Shown here: positions 11,639-24,000 of the stretch, piece by piece
Layout of the letters: every line of letters begins with the position of its first letter
Numbering within the stretch: the stretch's first letter is position 1
Source of the DNA: Cydia pomonella
Taxonomy: Eukaryota; Arthropoda; Insecta; Lepidoptera; Tortricidae
DNA length: 64,000 nt
Assembly (NCBI RefSeq): GCF_033807575.1
Contig: NC_084727.1
Location: forward strand, 7,688,001-7,752,000
Direction: 5' to 3'
Translations under genes and position numbers: made by a program
The notes under the pieces: generated by a model
Seen by the model: only the letters and a program-made list of their open reading frames with translations
Database searches by the model: none
What the model was told of the DNA's origin: nothing

Positions 11639-12931
11639 CGAGGGTGGATTGAAAAATTCGCGGCCTGAATATTAAAAACAAAACAGAGGTTTTTTAATTG
11701 ATTTTTATTTTTCTACATAGTCCCCGTCGAGTTGAATGCACTTGTTCCATCTGGATTCCAGAGCCATTACACCACTTTTGAAGAAGCTTTCCTCGAGACC
11801 TTTAAAATACGCATCCACCTCAGCTTGGACCTCGGCGTTGCTTGAAAATTTCATACCACCCATATGTTTTTTAAATTGGGGAACAGATGAAAGTCCGATG
11901 GTGCTAAATCGGGTGAATAGGGTGGGTGGGGCAATAATTCAAACCCACATTTGGCAATCTCCGCCATCGATTTTAGTGACGTGTGAACACGTGCATTGTC
12001 CTGGTGGAAGATAACTTTCTTTGTCAACATTCCAGGTCTTTTTATCTTCAGAGCCTCGCGTAATCTGCGTAATAACTCGCAATAATAGTCGGAATTTATA
12101 GTTTTACCTCTCTGCAGATCGTCAACCATTATTATTCCCTTTGCATCCCAGAAAGCAGATGCCATGACTTTGTTGGCCGACAAAATTGCTTTGGCTTTTT
12201 TGGGAGGCGGAGATCCAGGACGAACCCACTGCTTCGATTGCTGTTTGGTCTCTGGTGTATAGTGGTGGACCCACGTCTCGTCCATAGTTACAAATCTGTC
12301 CAAAAAGTCTTGAGTATCGGCTTCATACAGGTTTAGACATTCACGTGAATTAGTACGGCGAGCGATTTTTTGTTCCACTGAAAGAAGCCTCGGGACCCAT
12401 CTCGCCAACACCTTGCAAAAACCTAATTCGTTGACTATAATATTTTGAGTTCTTTCATAAGAGATGCCTACGATGTCAGCTATTTCCCGCACCTTTAATC
12501 GCCGGTCTTTCATTATCATTTCGCATATAATTGCCACATTGTCCGTGTTAGTCACCGTTGCTGGCCTCCCGGGACGAGGGTCATCTGCGATATTATCTCG
12601 TCCACGTTTGAATTGAGCTGCCCATTTTTTCACCATCGTATATGATGGACAGGATTGCCCTAATGTACTTTGCATATCATCATAAATTTGCTTCGGTGTC
12701 AATCCTTTTTTATGCAGGTATTTAATCACAGCACGCTGCTCTAATTTCTCCATTTTCACGATATCTACCGACACGTAACTTCAAATATGCCGTAAAATTG
12801 CTTTTAAATATAGACGCCAATTGAAATTTCGCGGGAAGTCAGTTGAATAATGACAGTTCAAAATGGCGGCAGAAAAAAGAAAAGTTTTTTTTTTTATTTG
12901 GCCAGGCCGCGAATTTTTCAATCAACCCTCG
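11639..12931 (-). mobile_element. mariner element with 29-bp TIRs and TA duplication
   Basis: The terminal inverted repeats start CGAGGGTGGATTGAAAAATT (left) and CGAGGGTTGATTGAAAAATT (right, read inward). They differ at one position over 29 bases. TA flanks both sides (11637-11638, 12932-12933). The length of 1,293 bp is standard for mariner. The single transposase gene is on the minus strand and carries one frameshift, so this copy is a dead but recent insertion. Confidence 0.95.
11705..12753 (-). pseudogene. mariner transposase, single frameshift
   Basis: From the ATG at 12753 the frame is open through a paired HTH DNA-binding region, the linker WVPRLLS (family WVPHEL-like), and the DD34D catalytic residues in MDETWVHH, FHQDNARVH and YSPDLAPSDFHLF. 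Near 11868, in a run of A residues, one base is missing. The annotated frame then stops within about ten codons, while the remainder continues in another frame to a TAA at 11705-11707. The distance from ATG to that stop is one base short of a multiple of three, consistent with a single 1-nt deletion. Length is otherwise typical (about 350 codons). Start choice: the upstream extension opens with GTG and is unlikely. Confidence 0.9.
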
Positions 12932-12965
12932 TATTTTAAATCAATTATCTATCCTAACCCTATAG

Positions 12966-13243
12966 TGTAGAAGTCCATTGATTTAAAGCTCAGTAAATGG
13001 GGTTTATCATACAAACCACTGCATCCAGTTAATATTTCTTTTATTACATCGATACACCGTATTAACTAAGATCAAATCGTACATAATATCGGTCGACGGC
13101 ATTCCGCCAAAATCTGACAGTTCTCTATATAAAACTAAAATGACCATAAACACAACAACCAAAAAGTATAAAGCCCGGTGCATACTACACGTTATTATCA
13201 GTATAAGGCCACATACAGGATATTAACTATTGTGATGCTTACA
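12966..13243 (+). repeat. Left LTR of the non-coding element
   Basis: 278 bp, TG...CA ends with short inverted terminal TGTA/TACA. It contains TATATAAAA at 13126-13134 and the insect-initiator-like TCAGT about 55 bases further on. Directly after it comes GCTTCGGCCATCC. The reverse complement of that segment matches 11 bases near the 5' end of eukaryotic tRNA-Leu (AGGATGGCCGA), a possible unconventional primer site. Confidence 0.85.
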
Positions 13244-13675
13244 GCTTCGGCCATCCTTTTTTTTTTAAAGTGAGCCCTCTCACTAAAAGTAATTATAAAC
13301 ATTAATAACAACAGCAATATATCGTAACACCTTTATCGATATCAAAGATAAACATTCACAACAACAGTATTTGTAAACTTCTACACAGTACACTTCTTAT
13401 GCACAGTATGGGCTCACATGAATCAATCATAGCCAATAATAACCTTTAGCCTTATTGAGAAATAAATCTTAACGCTTAACATGCTTGAATCTGAGATCAT
13501 GTAAACAGTCATTGAATACAACCAACACCTGGTAGCATTAACAGCCTTCTTTAGATAGTCTTTCAATATATAAACTAACTTACAATCATGTAAAATACTA
13601 TGTTTTATGAATAAAAATCTGAAATCTGAAATCATGGTCTGCTCTAGGCAGTCTGCCAAAGTATAAACCAACCTC

Positions 13676-14480
13676 AACGATCACAGTCTGCCCTCAAGGC
13701 CTGATCTAAACAATTTGGCAAAGTATAATACATGATCGTAAACAATCACAGTCTGCACTCAAGGCCTGCTCTAAATAGTTTGGCAAAGTATACTACATGA
13801 TCATAAACAATCACAGTCTGCACTCAAGGCCTGCTCTAAACAGTTTGGCAAAGTATAATATATGATCATAAACAATCACAGTCTGCACTCAAGGCCTGCT
13901 CTAAACAGTTGGGCAAAGTATAATACATGATCATAAACAATCACAGTCTGCACTCAAGGCCTGCTCTAAACAGTTGGACAAAGTATAATACATGATCATA
14001 AACAATCACACTCTGCACTCAAGGCCTGCTCTAAACAGTTGGGCAAAGTATAATACATGATCATAAACAATCACAGTCTGCACTCAAGGCCTGCTCTAAA
14101 CAGTTGGACAAAGTATAATACATGATCATAAACAATCACAGTCTGCACTCAAGGCCTGCTCTAAACAGTCTGGCAAAGTATAAATACATGATCATAAACA
14201 ATCACAGTCTGCCTCAAGGCCTGCTCTAAACAGTTTAAAAAAGTATATAACATGATCAGAAGCAATCACAGTCTGCCCTTAAGGCTTGCTCTAAACAGTT
14301 TGGCAAAGTATAATACATAACCACAAACAATCACAGTCTGCCCTCAAGGCCTGCTCTAAACAGTTTGGCAAAGTATAAATCAACATCAAAAATTACAGTC
14401 TGCCCTCAAGGCCTGCTCTAGGAATTTTAACAAAATATAACACATCATAAACAATCACAGTCTGCCTTCAAGGCCTGCTC
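13676..14480 (+). repeat. 65-bp tandem repeat array
   Basis: About 12 units with a period of 65 bp. The anchor 'aacaatcacagtctg' falls at 13741, 13806, 13871, 13936, 14001, 14066 and 14131. The core is 'ctcaaggcctgctctaaaca'. Central units are nearly identical and edge units diverge, as expected for an array grown by unequal exchange. It lies wholly inside the non-coding LTR element. Confidence 0.93.
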
Positions 14481-14499
14481 TAGACATCATTTCAAAGTA

Positions 14500-15030
14500 T
14501 AAATTGTTATAGCCTGCTCTAGACTTGACTGGTCTAGACAGTCTGCCATCACGGCCTGCTCTAAAAGACAAGCTGCTATCAAAGCCTGTTCTAGACAGTC
14601 TGCCAAAACTCACACCTAATCATTTTAATGATTTAATTTGTTAGGGCCTGCTCTAGACTAGATTAGTCTAGACAGTCTGCCACAACGGCCTGCTCTAGAA
14701 GACAGGCTGCTATCATAGCCTGTTCTAGACAGTCTGCCAAACCTCACACCTAATCATTGTAATGATTTCATTTGTTATGGCCTGCTCTAGACTAGATTCG
14801 TCTAGACAGTCTGCCATCACGGCCTGCTCTAGAAGACAGGCTGCTATCATAGCCTGTTCTAGACAGTCTGCCAAACCTCACACCTAATCATTGTACTGAT
14901 TTAATTTGTTATGGCCTGCTTCAGACTAGTAGTCTAGACAGTCTGCCATCACGGCCTGCTCTAGAAGACAGGCTGCTATCATAGCCTGTTCTAGACAGTC
15001 TGCCTTCAAGGCCTACTCTGGGCAGTTTGT
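14500..15030 (+). repeat. 134-bp higher-order tandem array
   Basis: Units of 134 bp (anchor 'cacacctaatca' at 14611, 14745 and 14879). They are built from the same 'cagtctgcc' and 'ggcctgctctaga' words as the 65-bp array, but arranged around palindromic TCTAGACTAGATTAGTCTAG-type cores. A few more 'cagtctgcc' units follow at 15255-15385. Confidence 0.88.
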
Positions 15031-18000
15031 CAAAGTATAAACGAATATAATGAATCAGGCAACAAGGCCAACTTCTTCAATTTCAACATTTATTCAGCAA
15101 ATAGGCCACAAGGGCACTTTTACACGTCAACATGGAATTTGCATACAATTTTAAAAAAACACATCAACAATTATAAAATACAACTAACCGCAAATATCAA
15201 TTCAAACAAATTACAAGTATCTCATATTACAAGTACCTTAACAGCATATATACCTACTTATGGCCTCTAGACAGTCTGCCATCAGGGCCTGCTCTAGATA
15301 GTCAGCCAAAGTATAAAGTAACATAATAAACAGTCATGGCCTGCTCTAGACAGTCTGCCATTACGGCCTGTACTAGACAGTCTGCCAAACTGACCAACCC
15401 AACCAACCCAACACTCAGAGACTCTCGCTGGTCAGATGCAGATTGCTATATCCTGGACACGGCGTGTATAGTACGCCGGTTTCTCACTCAGCGGCCCTGG
15501 CCATCGGCAGCTTGGACCCTGCCCCACTGCTGACAGCACCATGTAATAGCTTAACCTTCTTTGCTTTAGTCAGCTCTTGCTGCGAGACTCTCGCTTATCA
15601 TCAATTTCATTCGTCCAGCCAGGTTACCAGCGTTGAAACATAAAACAAATAAAAATGTTATAATTATTGGCAGTAGCAAAGATCGTTTTAGTCACAGTCA
15701 TCATTAACAATGAACATTTTATAAGCCATAATTATCGACACAGTCGATCATTATCAACATCATCAGTCGTTACTATAATATACCTAATTATCATCTATAT
15801 TCTATATTATCGTCATCAAAGTCGATCATCATCATTCAGTCATTATCATCTTCAACATCATCAATCGTTACTATAATATACCTAATCATCATCTATATTC
15901 TATATCGTCATCAAAATCGATCATCATCGTTCAGTCAAGCATTATCGCCGACATTGTCATCGAAATCACCCAGCTCCGTTATCATCATCGATTTGGTCAG
16001 TTATTGACCGTTATAGACATGGAGGCAAACACCGTCGCTGACACCGTCACTGTAGACGACATGTTCGGTCATATACATCATCATCGTTATCGGAACTCTG
16101 TTGCCTAAGATTTTCCTTATTAAATAAAATGACATAAATATTCAATCAATTCATCAACACTGAAAATAATTACATTTAAAACGTGTTTTTTTTTGTTCGT
16201 TGTTACATCCGGTTATTGCCTATACTAGTGATGACAACACACTTCATGGCGAAAATGCAATCACTAATTTTGTGTTTATTAAACACGGTTGTTTTGCCTA
16301 AATATTTTTAATATCACCCACTTATTTCTTGTCATCACTGTACCTTCTGTCACAAAATCATGTGTGTCTTAATCAAACTAAATTTTTATGATACAAAAAT
16401 TTATGAATTACTTTATAAGGCTTCATTAAATTAAAATGTTATCTACTTTTAACTTCATTCATATAACTCACTCTGGTGTGTATATCCTTTGTTTAGGTCA
16501 ATCACACAGTTCTTCACAAAACCATACTAAAATATCTTAGTAAATAATTGGTGTTACCTGTTGTATTCATCAATTTTACATTTTAAGTCAATTTTCAATG
16601 ACAATCCTGTAAGTCTTGTCTTTTCAAAGGAACACTGATTTTGTTAGCATATTAATTTTATATAAATTGATTTTCTCAAACTTTACAATGTTTTTATATA
16701 ACTAAGTAAACTGCTTTTACCTTTGTAAGACACTTTCTGGTCGTGTCCATTACTTACACCTTTACCTACTTTTTAGTAACCTGAAATTTAATGATTGAAT
16801 ACCACTAACTGTTAAGTTTATTAACCTGAACCTGTCATACAATAATTATTTCAGATTCACCCTTAAAGCAAATGAAACTATAAGTCACTAATAAATTGTA
16901 TTTCATAGCAACAATTCATGATTTCATTCGTGATTTGTTATTGGATTGTACAGCTGCATTATTTAAATTTTCATACCTAGTAAATTTAAGAAAAATAATA
17001 CAACATTCATTGACTTATAAATTTCTTCATAAAGATGGGACTTACGGCACCCAGTATGGTGCCAGCACAGCGGTGTCAGTGAATGCGAGCCAAGCGTGCA
17101 CTCCAAAGTAACTATGCGACTGATGCAAACTCATCAACCATCAATGTGCATTGTAGCAATCGAACTAGGCACACCAAATGAGAATGTTCGGTTATATGAA
17201 TGGGCATATCTTTACTTTTGAAATCTTTGACAACACTAATATTTTCAACAATATGACCATGTGTGTTAACAGCACAGAAAAGTAATCTGTTCACTCAATC
17301 CTGTTAAACTAATGCTTTTATAGGCAGAATTTGCACTATGCTATTTGCACTTACTAAAATGCATAAAAAACACACAAACATAGATAAATACTGCTTCTCA
17401 ACTATGTAAAGGTATTAAGTATTATATATAGTATTAATAGAGCTACAAGAATTCTAAATAAAAAGACTTGCATGATGTGAAATGTCAAAATCCAAAACGG
17501 GCCCGAGACATCAACATCATATTCCCTGAATGATAATAATGATGCTTTGAAATTGTAATTTATATTTTGGCACCGTAGAGGAACATGACAGCAGTAAATT
17601 GGTGCAAGTCTGTTTTACAATATAAAATGGTACTTAATATCATTAATGATATTAATTTAACTTCCTTGGTTTGTATGTGAGGTGTGAGGGTTAATACCTT
17701 CGCTGCAGCATTAAGTGTAACTCGTAATTAACCATACTTTGTATGGGGTCTTTCAACCACCTACCGCAGTGAAGATGTCAAGTCTGGAATAATATCCCTA
17801 TACTCCAATATGCAAAATTTCCATACATCAAATGATATCTAAAATTTCCAAAAATTCAGCACATTTATTTTCATCTTTAAATTGTATAAGTACCTATGTC
17901 AATATTTCTCATATACCAAATTAGATTATTGTGATGCTACATTTAAAACAATATTATGAAAAAGACATGAAACTATCAGTATCATTTCATATTTAAAAAT

Positions 18001-19146
18001 CATATAGTGTGTGTGATTCCATTCATTCAGTTTTGTTTCTATTTGCCTCTCTTTAAATTTCCAGATAGATAATTTTCAATATACTTAGCAATGATAGGCA
18101 AGTAAATGCTTATACCTATATCATTCAATATCTTCAATTAACTTTTTTCTTTAGAATTTTCCCATATGAGTACCTAAAACCTAAATAACTTTTATAAATA
18201 AATAATTTGTTTGTTATCAAATCATAAACGAATTCATTTGTGTATTTTATCCAAAATGATTTAAATGATTTTTATTAAGATTCTATTGAGACCAAAGTAG
18301 ATAGAAGTATATTTTAATGAGTGTGCTGCTTGCTAAAGGCCTCCTTTAGCTCTTTTTCTTTAAAACTATCATGGGCCACTGTCCTACAATTCTAGCCCGC
18401 TGACAGATTAAGTTCTTCCTCTCATCTTAGTTATACCATCATTCCATCATAGCAAAAACCTCTAGGATACCAATCCAATACCTTTTTTTTTGTTATCTCT
18501 TAACATATATAAGAATTATATACTCATGCATAATTAAAAAAAACCTTTCATTGCCATTAGTCCATCCAAAAATAGTAATAGTCAACATTCAACTTCCAGA
18601 ATGTCATTATACAACTCAGTGTTAATAACTAGATTCACTGAGCACTTGCACTGCACAATGCCATCCTTACCGCGTTGCCTTCCTTCATAACCATGTCACA
18701 GGCTCTTAAGTATGGCTCTTGTCTCACCAGAAAGTTGATGGTTGATTGCTTGCGCTTGCATTTTCGAGATCTACTCTCATTGTATTTCGTCTCATCTCAC
18801 AAAACCGAAAACAAACAATGACAAGAACACGGGTTAATAAATAGGTCAATACCATAGCAAATGTATGTAACTATGTACAGTACATTGAAAATTTAAAACA
18901 AAACTTTTGATTTATGCAAACGAAACGAACTGTCAATCGTTCTCTTTAGCGAGCAAAACAAACAAGCTAATGAAATCTTGTATCATTTATGTATATAGTA
19001 TTATCAACTCAACTGTTTCGACTATGAAACAAACATTTAAAAGACCAAGCAACTTACATTTTTATGCACCTCTATACAAGTGAAAATAAATTAAGTGCAT
19101 CCAATATCTATGTGGGCATTTGAATTCATAATCCCGCTTTCTGAGA
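15031..19146. other. Interior of the LTR element, no coding potential seen
   Basis: AT-rich DNA. 15740-15935 is a roughly 98-bp duplication rich in 'atcatc' triplets. 17037-17105 is a half copy of the palindromic MITE found at 33131-33359. No frame here shows retroviral-type motifs on either strand. Confidence 0.6.
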
Positions 19147-19424
19147 TGTAGAAGTCCATTGATTTAAAGCTCAGTAAATGGGGTTTATCATACAAACCAC
19201 TGCATCCAGTTAATATTTCTTTTATTACATCGATACACCGTATTAACTAAGATCAAATCGTACATAATATCGGTCGACGGCATTCCGCCAAAATCTGACA
19301 GTTCTCTATATAAAACTAAAATGACCATAAACACAACAACCAAAAAGTATAAAGCCCGGTGCATACTACACGTTATTATCAGTATAAGGCCACATACAGG
19401 ATATTAACTATTGTGATGCTTACA
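19147..19424 (+). repeat. Right LTR of the non-coding element
   Basis: Same length as the left LTR and, read by eye, the same sequence. No clear polypurine tract precedes it in plus orientation (…cccgctttctgaga). In minus orientation the next segment includes GGGATTATGA. Confidence 0.85.
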
Positions 19425-19428
19425 ATAG

Positions 19429-20734
19429 TAAACAAAAAGTTACATCACAGCAGTGGCATATTCTAAACCTTAATAGCCTTTACTGCCAACATACATATTG
19501 TAATGAAATACACTTTGTTTCAAATTCCCTCTTAAAATAAAACAGGCCATGTGCGTAGGCAGATATAGATCGTGTCATTCACGATGACGCGTAGCTTGAC
19601 TTGTATTGCCATGTTATTAAAGGTTACGTCTGACAAATCTGCGCGTCATCGCGGATGCCACGAACTATATGAGCAGGGAGGGGCAGGTGTTTCCCCCCTG
19701 GGGCTCAAATTTTACATACAATGTATGCCCTTCTGCGGCCTCTGTATCTGTAATATTTTTAGATGGTGATCTGGAAACTGTAAACAACTGGTTCTTTGTT
19801 AGTCCAGATTAGTCATATCCTACTATATCTTTGTTATTTAGGTTGATGCCTAATCTAAATATGATGCCACACGTGGATTTCACAGTCATGAAGAGTTAAC
19901 AGTATTATTTGCGAAGAAACTTATCACCATTTGTGTTTATACTTACAATATAAAGAGCCAGTTGTTTGTAACGGATACTTAGAAAACATGACACAGTGCA
20001 TGATCTGTTTACCTTTGTAAAGTACAATATAATAATAACTTGTGGTGGAATGAAGTACAAAAGGCTTAGTAGTAGTATTCAGGGCCAGCGACTCAGCTTA
20101 TGGGTCATACTCAAACAGTTCCGCAGGGCCAATGACTCACATGTGAGTCATTAATAAATTCAAGGTAGGTGCTAGACAGACTGTATTATGTTAGACAAAT
20201 ATTGTGATTATTAAATAAAACAATAACATGATTGAGAACTCCGTTAATTCTGTCTAACTCCTTTTTTGTAGCGTCGGTCACGTGATATGATGACGTGTCG
20301 TAGTGCGTTCCAAAACGCATTACTTAACTATGAACATGATACACAGACAGCGATATATATTGTGGTATTGTTGGCGTGTGTGGTGCTTAGCTATACTATA
20401 ATATATCTGTCGGCATCCTACGGTATCAGATTATCACTTTGTCTGCGACGAGCTTCAGGCACATCCCAGGATTTTAAAACAATTTTAAAATTCATTTCTA
20501 TTATAATATCACTGATTGTAATTTGACTGCCAATTTTTTTTGTATCGTGAGCTGCTTGCTGTTAAACAAAGTTTTGTACGAAGCTCTAAAAATGAGATAC
20601 CATGACCATAGGCAATAATTATCTTAATTTATTCTGTAACTATAGATTTAGGTTCTTGATTTTAAACTGGAATCTGCTTAATGCTAAAGGCTAATTAGAA
20701 TAGGAAATGTAGAATTGAGAGTACTTTTTAGTTA
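19429..20734. other. Intergenic, upstream of VPS50
   Basis: A weak inverted repeat at about 19570-19665 ('cacgatgacgcg' versus 'gcgtcatcgcgg') looks like a MITE relic. Otherwise there is only the small open frame listed separately. No recognisable exon was found. Confidence 0.4.
20287..20526 (+). other. Small open frame with membrane-like segment
   Basis: A 79-codon ATG frame about 500 bases upstream of the VPS50 coding start. It contains a hydrophobic stretch (AIYIVVLLACVVLSYTIIYL) and a hydrophobic C-terminus. Nothing identifies it and it has no homologue I recognise. It may be chance. It is recorded because its composition differs from the random frames around it. Confidence 0.15.
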
Positions 20735-21009
20735 ATAAATAAATAATTTAAATAAATATTATAGGACATTATTACACAAATTGACTAAGTCCCACAGTAA
20801 GCTCAATAAGGCTTGTGTTGAGGGTACTAAGACAACGATATATATAATATATAAATATTTATAAATACTTAAATACATAGAAAACACCCATGACTCAGGA
20901 ACAAATATCCATGCTCATCACACGAATAAATGCCCTTACCAGGATTTGAACCCGGGACCATCAGCTTCGTAGGCAGGGTCACTACCCACTAAGCCAAACC
21001 GGTCGTCAA
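20735..21009 (-). repeat. tRNA-derived SINE (minus)
   Basis: Reverse orientation of the family: 'cacaaattgactaagtccca' near the tail, then the B box complement (GGATTTGAACC) and the head ending 'gaccggtcgtc' in the complement. It is very similar to the copy at 40439-40705. It ends 22 bases before the TTGTTGCAG that precedes the first VPS50 coding exon. Confidence 0.85.
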
Positions 21010-21040
21010 AAGTTATAACTGGTTGTTGCAGATGTGAAGC

Positions 21041-24000
21041 ATGGAGCGCCACGGACCGCCCGGCGTCAACTCGCGCGCGCTCAGCGCCACGCACTCCGCC
21101 GCCGACCTCGAGGTAACTATTAATTAATATTATATCCTAAATTTTATCGTTATAGGCGGGTCCATTCAGAGTATTTCAGAGTGAGCAGCTTTGCAAGGAC
21201 ATTTCCTCGCGCAGCAAACGCCCGGCCTCGCGCGGCCGCGTGCTCGTGTAACTTTTGCCTCTGCACGTTTGCTCGGCAAGATGGCGCCACTCAGTCAGCT
21301 GTTCAAAATGGCGCTGCAAGTAATGACTGCAGTGGCTTACGTTTCTTTTATTTTGCAATTAAAAACAATTCAAAAGAAAATGAGAAAGAAAAGGACACGA
21401 TAATTTGCGATACTAGTTATTATTATATTTTTCTAACATTGCCATGTTATGACAACGTCTACACTGGCCGTTTTGTGCGCGAGAAAATTGCCTCGGGCGT
21501 ATGCTCGCTCTGTGTGGACCTGCCTGCGAGGCGGTTCTTTTGTTTGGACGCGTCGATTAACCTGTACATATGCGTGGCATGGTTAGGCACGGTTAATATT
21601 AACGAAGACCGCTTTGAAATTTTTGAATTGGTGTTAAACCATCTTGTTTCTATAACCGCTATCACTTTCTATATGCATTACTTACTAATTTGGGATAATC
21701 TTATTTGGCTGTAAAAACTTCATAAGCCGCTTTTCTCACCAGGTGCTGAGGGAGATAGAGAACGTGTACTTCTCCCCCCCTAGCGAGTTCGACGCGGCGC
21801 GGCACGCGCTCGAGAGCGCGCCCGACCCGCCCACCTGCGACGCCATCGAACGAATGTTCACGAAGCTGAAGAGGCAGCAGCAGGTAACTTACTGTAGATT
21901 GGTCTTTTGGGCATTATTTTGTAATAATCTATTTGATTTAGTACATACATACTTTTTGAAATAATCATAGTACCCTGATACCTACAATAGTTCAGCAATA
22001 ATACAAAATCGATGGTTTCTCCCAACCTATTGATTTTCGCTGGACATATTTACGATATATTTACGATAGCTCTCACAGTCCTCTATCATTTGACATCCAT
22101 TACGCTTTTACGATTTATTTTAAATTTACCTCCGACGTTCCGAGGACGGCATCGTGGTCTCGGAAAGAAGGAAAAATACGCGATTAAGTCCTCTATCATT
22201 GGCTTTCGTGTAAACCGTATTGAAAGTCATACCGATTATAAAGGACCAACTATTTAAAGCAATATTCCTCCTTCCTTCACAGGTGGTATCCGGAAAAGCG
22301 TTGCACCTCATCTCCCAACAACGCGACAACTGCGATCGCGAATTCGCAGAAATCCAGAACATTCGCGAACAACTCGCCACCACCCTCCACACCTGTCAAA
22401 CCGCCCGTAACCACCTCCGAACCGCCTCCAACCACCTAACCATATCCACCTTTGTGATCTTGGCTAACTTCAGGAAAAGACAGATCATCAGGTCAGTCCT
22501 CAAGTCTTTAGAATTACTCAGGAGTTTAAGAAGCGTCGAGAAAGATGTTCAGGAGTTGCTGCTTAAGAAGGAGTATTGTGAGGCGATCCAGTTGATTCTG
22601 AAGAGTCGGAAGGCCGCTGCAAATCATAAGGAGTATACATGTATTGCGGATTTAGCTACAAGGTTACAGGATACTTTAGACATGACAGAAGAGAAGTTAG
22701 ACTCAGTTTTAGCTAGTATATGTTATAGCTTCGATGGAGAGACTTTCAGTAAGTTGAGGAAAGCCCATGCGTTGCTTGGGAAAAGCCAAGCGGCTATGGA
22801 GCAGTTACATATGCATTACTCCTCTGCAGTGAATGAGACATCTTTAAAATCAGTCAAAGACTGTATTGGGGAAGTCTCTATCGAAGTAAAGTTTCAAGAG
22901 ATGTGTCAATCAGTACCAAAGGATAAAGCTGCCATTTGCTTTTTGAATCTATGCGAGAATTTGTTTTTAATCATGAGAAGTTACTATTTATTAGTGAAAT
23001 GGCATTCGAAACATGAGGATGAAGATTTGCCAAGTTCAAGCGTGTTTGAAATTGAAAGAAATGTTAGTAGGGAGTATATAAAACAGAAGTTGAAAGGGGG
23101 TTTAGTGAGGATCTGGCATGACGTGCAAGCGAAAGTGTCGACATTTTTAAAGAGTGCCTATATAGAGGATTTTGCTTTTGAGAAGTTTATTCAGATACTC
23201 GGTATTTTGAGGCGGTTAATGCAAGTAGCTGAGGTATTTTGTGGTGATAAATCCGATATTTTAGAGGATTTTATAAAGAGTCATAGTATGTCGTATATCA
23301 AGAATTATCATAGAGGACGTATGGAAGAACTTAAGCTGTTCCTTGAGAATGAAGGATGGGAGCAATGTCCTGTCAAATCAACATTTACATTGCTAAATCT
23401 CCAAGAGTTCAAGAAGTTTAAAAAATACCTGAATCCAAACTTTGACACATCTATATCCAAAGTCAGTACACTATCTGATGGGACTTCCTCAGTCCATTCC
23501 CAGGATGACAGTGTGTATATTGCAAAATACTTCAATCAGAAAACCACGCATACTCCTTTTGAGATTTTCCGGAGCGACAATGTGACTAATGATGATATAT
23601 TTGGCCTAGAACCTGAGATAGACGGCAGTGATACATCGGATGACGAACCAGAAGAGTTAAAGAGAGATTTCGTTGATGATGACGCTAAGAGTCCATCGAA
23701 AGTGAAACATTCCGTCATAGTGACTAACACCACTTTATCCGTCTTACGGAACTGCGGGCAATATTTACAAATCTGTAGATATCTCCCGCAAATATCTTTA
23801 GAAGTTGTCATGCTTATGAACCAGCTTTTCGACTTTTATTTCTACACTGTACATTTATTTTTTACTTCCGATCTTGATGTAGCTTCAGCTACTTTATATA
23901 CTTCAAAGTTAACAGCCACTTTAAAAAGGATATCCAATTCCATAGATACTTCTAATTCAGGAGACTCGAAAACCTTCCTATGTCCAGAAATACCTCAGCA

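Larger units (their letters stand above)
12966..19424. mobile_element. Non-coding LTR retrotransposon (LARD-like)
   Basis: Two direct repeats of 278 bp (12966-13243 and 19147-19424) begin TGTAG and end TTACA. The whole 6,459-bp unit is flanked by the 4-bp duplication ATAG (12962-12965 and 19425-19428). I saw no difference between the LTRs by eye, so insertion is recent. The interior has no gag, protease, RT or integrase and no ORF above about 85 codons; it holds tandem arrays (13676-15020) and AT-rich DNA. That is the definition of a large retrotransposon derivative mobilised in trans. A canonical TGG primer site is not present next to either LTR, so orientation is uncertain. A TATATAAAA in the LTR (13126-13134) favours plus. 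Confidence 0.85.

Noticed and set aside
13676..14480. CRISPR-like regular repeat array
   Set aside because: The 65-bp units are contiguous tandem repeats without unique spacers, sit inside an LTR element, and the DNA is eukaryotic.
21181..21714. 177-codon open frame in VPS50 intron 1
   Set aside because: It overlaps a MITE-like repeat and lacks recognisable domains; VPS50 splicing explains the region.
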